From REEB95 sp963810055 (GTDB lineage Bacteria; Pseudomonadota; Alphaproteobacteria; ATCC43930; CGMCC-115725), in the NCBI GenBank assembly GCA_963810055.1, contig CAWEME010000004.1:1-64000 (forward strand): a stretch of DNA of 64,000 nucleotides. The letters are read 5' to 3'. A program made the translations under genes and the position numbers. Within the stretch, counting starts at the first letter, position 1, and the number at the start of each line of letters is the position of its first letter. Shown here piece after piece: positions 61,755-64,000 of the stretch. Under the pieces are notes generated by a model that was not told the DNA's origin, ran no database searches, and saw only the letters and a list, made by a program, of their open reading frames with translations.

Positions 61755-63503
61755 AGGAAAGCGCCGTCCTCGTCCAGATCCTCGGCGCTGATTTCGGCTT
61801 CTTCCTCGCCGTCCTCGGCCGGAGCCGGGGTTGGCGGTTCCGCCGTTTTTTCGCGCACGGTTTCGATATGCGCGCCGGGGAAAGCCTCGAGCACGGCGCG
61901 CACCAGCGGATCGGCCGCCGCCTCCACTTTCAATTCATGGCTGTGCGATTCCGTCTGTTCGCGCAGGCTTGGATCGCCGCGCTCGCCCGAGACGCTCACC
62001 ACCCAGCGCTGCCCGGTCCATTGGCTCAGCATCTGGCCCAGCCGGTTGGGCAGGTCGCGCGGCGCGGCCGGCTCGGGCCGGAGCTCGATCCGTCCCGGCT
62101 CGAAATGCACCAGGTGGACGTTGTTGTAGAGATGCGAGCGCAGCAGCGCCTCGCGATGCTGCTCGAATAGCTTGATCACGTCGAGAAAGCTTTGCGGCTC
62201 GAGCGTGGCGGGAGCGGGGGCCTCGCGCGGCTGCATCCGGGGCGCGGCGCTGGATGCTCCTTCGAGCGGCGCTCCGGCGCGAGGATTGGCGCTTACCCGC
62301 GGTCCCGGCACCGGCCCGGAAGCCGGTCCAGGGGAAGGGGTCGCCGCGCCTTCGAGCGACTTGATGAGATCGGCCGGGGCGGGGAGATCGGCGGCATAGG
62401 CCAGCCGCACCAGCACCATTTCCGCCGCCTGCAAGGGCGAGGGCGCGTTCTGGACCTCGCCCAGGCCTTTCAGCAGCATCTGCCAGGCCCGCGCCAGCTC
62501 GGCCATGCCGAGTTTTTGCGCCAGTGGCAGGCCGCGGCCGCGCTCGCCCTCGACGCCCGGATCCTCGCCCAGATCGGGCGCGAGCTTGAGCCGGGTCAGG
62601 AAATAGACCAGCTCCAGCAGTTCCTGAAGCACCATGGCCGGATCGGCGCCGCCCTCGTAGAGCGACCCCATCTGCTTCAGGGCGCCGGCGGCGTCGCCCT
62701 TGAGCACGGTTTCGAGCAGGTCGAAGGACAGGCCGCGGTCGGCGATGCCGAGCATCTCGCGCACCACCGATTCGGTCACCTTGCCGCCGGCGAGCGAGAT
62801 CGCCTGGTCCAAGCAGCGACAGCCCGTCGCGCACCGAGCCGTCGGCGGCGCGCGCGATCAGTGCGATGGCGGATTTGTCCGCCGCGGCTTTCTCCGCCTC
62901 CGCGATCTTGGTGTAATGCGCCGCCAATATGTCGGCCGGCACGCGGCGCAGGGAAAAGCGCTGGCAGCGCGACAGCACCGTCACCGGCACCTTGTGCACC
63001 TCGGTGGTGGCGAAGACGAATTTCACGTCGGGCGGCGGCTCCTCCAGCGTCTTCAGCAGCGCGTTGAAGGCCGGCTTGGACAGCATGTGCACTTCATCGA
63101 TGATGTAAATCTTGAAGCGCGCCAAAACCGGCTTGTAGCGAACGCCGTCGGTCAATTCGCGGATGTCGTCGATGCCGGTGCGCGAGGCCGCGTCCATTTC
63201 CAGCACGTCGACATGCCGGTCTTCGGCGATGGCCTTGCAATTCTCGCACACCCCGCAGGGATCGACCGTCGGGCCGCCCTTGCCGTCGGGTCCGGTGCAG
63301 TTGAGCGCGCGGGCGATGATGCGGGCGGTGGTGGTCTTGCCGACTCCGCGCACGCCGGTGAGGATGAAGGCGTGGGCGATGCGGCCTGTGGATATCGCAT
63401 TGGCCAGGGTGCGCACCATCGCTTCCTGGCCGATCAACTCGGCGAAGGTGCTCGGCCGGTATTTGCGCGCGAGCACCCGATAGGCGCCGCCCGACTCGCT
63501 CAT
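61751..63503 (-). CDS. dnaX: DNA polymerase III subunit gamma/tau (frame break)
   Basis: DnaX, about 583 residues, is the clamp-loader ATPase. LARKYRPSTFAELIGQEAMV, Walker A ILTGVRGVGKTTTARIIARA, the zinc module CGVCENCKAIAED, KIYIIDEVHMLSKPAFNALL with Walker B and TTEVHKVPVTVLSRCQRFSL (sensor 1) are in the first frame; DQAISLAGGKVTESVVREML onward, including the tau C-terminus, is in the next. One base at about 62811 must be skipped (CTGCTTGGAC). The ATG at 63503 follows AGGAGG at four bases. The shift lies in the ATPase/lid region near residue 230, not near the C-terminal part where known programmed gamma/tau shifts occur, and has no slippery run. Confidence 0.95.
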
Positions 63504-63527
63504 CACGCCTCCTCGGGAGCCTAAGGG

Positions 63528-63624
63528 TGGGAGGCTGAACGCCGACCCAGGCCGGACTCGTTACGGCTGCTTCCTTCCGGACCTGACCGGGTTGGCGAGG
63601 GGCCTGTCCGCCGCCAGCCTCCCA
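63528..63624 (-). ncRNA. ffs: Signal recognition particle RNA (4.5S type)
   Basis: On the minus strand the outer stem GGGAGGCTG (63623-63615) pairs with CAGCCTCCC (63537-63529), and the apical domain carries GGTCAGGTCCGGAAGGAAGC, the Ffh-binding asymmetric loop and GGAA tetraloop that define SRP RNA. At about 97 bases it is the small bacterial type. It lies 24 bases upstream of dnaX, as in many proteobacteria, and its protein partners ffh and ftsY are also in the window. Confidence 0.93.
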
Positions 63625-63689
63625 TGCCACTATAACAGGGCGCCCCATGAGTGGCGCAAGGCCGTTGGAATTCGATCAAAGACGGGAAA

Positions 63690-64000
63690 ATGCGGCAAGC
63701 CAATTTCTATACCGGCAGCCTCGACCGCGTCACGCATCGCCGCAAGGACAAGGCATGGCTGGCCGAGCGCCTCGCCCATGCGGCGAGCCGCTTCGTGCCG
63801 GTCTGGCGCAGCCAAAGCCTGGTGGTGGGCGCGCAGGGCGCCGCGCCACGCGGGGTTTGCCCGCCGCGCGCCGAGATCGCGGCGCCGGGAATCGAAGAGG
63901 CCGAAACCGTGTTCTTGGGCCTCTCTGGCGCCCAGGCCTATTTCGCCATCGATCTGTCCGCGCTTGAGAATCCGTTGCAGGATATCCGCGCCGACGACCG
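63690..64000 (+). CDS. nudC: NAD+/NADH pyrophosphatase (NUDIX, NudC-like), N-terminal part
   Basis: The start of a NudC-type hydrolase that cleaves NAD(H) and decaps NAD-RNA; it runs off the right edge. It reads MRQANFYTGSLDRVTHRRKD, AWLAERLAHAASRFVPVW, EEAETVFLGLSGAQAYFAID and LSALENP, matching the N-terminal NUDIX-like domain. The zinc finger and Nudix box lie outside the window. The ATG at 63690 follows GGG; an ATG at 63647 in another frame (MSGARPLEF) could be the original start if this is one more +1 break. Confidence 0.82.
   Translation, partial: MRQANFYTGSLDRVTHRRKDKAWLAERLAHAASRFVPVWRSQSLVVGAQGAAPRGVCPPRAEIAAPGIEEAETVFLGLSGAQAYFAIDLSALENPLQDIRADD

Noticed and set aside
62795..62830. 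Programmed dnaX frameshift making gamma
   Set aside because: No slippery A-run or stem is present, the shift is +1 and it truncates the ATPase/lid region rather than removing tau-specific domains; the same kind of break is found in many other genes here.
1..64000. CRISPR arrays, insertion sequences, integrases or prophage genes
   Set aside because: No regularly spaced repeats, transposase or integrase motifs or terminal inverted repeats were seen; the AT-rich gene at 59606-60835 has no visible flanking repeats.

Overview
The window is GC-rich and gene-dense. Its gene content and order point to an alphaproteobacterium: rpsP-rimM-trmD-rplS followed by leuC, ffs-dnaX-ybaB-recR, def-fmt-truA, rpmH-rnpA-yidD-yidC-engB-argB, and dapD-dapE. 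The order (Rhodospirillales- or Micropepsales-like) cannot be settled from sequence alone. Codon use is uniform except for one clearly AT-rich gene at 59606-60835.

Layout. 1-5679: surface polysaccharide genes (flippase, family 2 and family 4 glycosyltransferases, APH-fold kinase, methyltransferase, deacetylase). 5676-13284: a tight minus-strand operon of sugar-phosphate transferase, prsK, prsR and prsT, the regulatory and export part of an exosortase A (XrtA)/PEP-CTERM locus; the exosortase itself is not in the window. 13744-19305: a flavin monooxygenase, then leuC, pstS and leuD-leuB, with a Pho-box-controlled pstS placed inside the leucine genes. 19310-26247: translation and protein-targeting housekeeping (rplS, trmD, rimM, rpsP, ffh, then divergent dapF, mtaB, ftsY). 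26244-33628: two-carbon and keto-acid metabolism (FAD/Fe-S dehydrogenase carrying an in-frame palindromic repeat, MFS carrier, serine-glyoxylate-type aminotransferase, hydratase-like protein). 33742-39321: a diffusible-signal-factor (DSF) module of REC-PAS kinase, RpfC-like hybrid sensor and convergent RpfF-like synthase. 39584-41090: nitroreductase and a fluoroacetate-dehalogenase-type hydrolase. 41091-43101: a cysteine-rich leader peptide with an overlapping hairpin, a small unknown protein and a YeiH-family transporter. 43091-48922: glycosyltransferase, tRNA-Arg(ACG), OmpA-like lipoprotein, gpt, rRNA methyltransferase and a sensor kinase. 49063-56052: rpmH to dapE. 56157-64000: a possible outer-membrane barrel, truA, fmt, def, a truncated rmuC joined to a foreign AT-rich RmuC-like gene, recR, ybaB, dnaX, SRP RNA and the start of a NUDIX pyrophosphatase.

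Twelve genes, including the essential ffh, dnaX, yidC and rnpA, are each interrupted by one or more frame breaks that all need one base skipped (+1). A thirteenth, the partial flippase at the left edge, has two breaks of the opposite sign. I annotate the full reconstructed spans and state where each shift lies. The most likely cause is insertion-biased sequence error, but the uniform direction is reported as a finding.

The best leads are the complete DSF synthase/sensor pair, the Cys-rich leader ahead of a sulfur-linked transporter, the rmuC 3' half replaced by a foreign RmuC-like nuclease, and the palindromic repeat translated inside a dehydrogenase.
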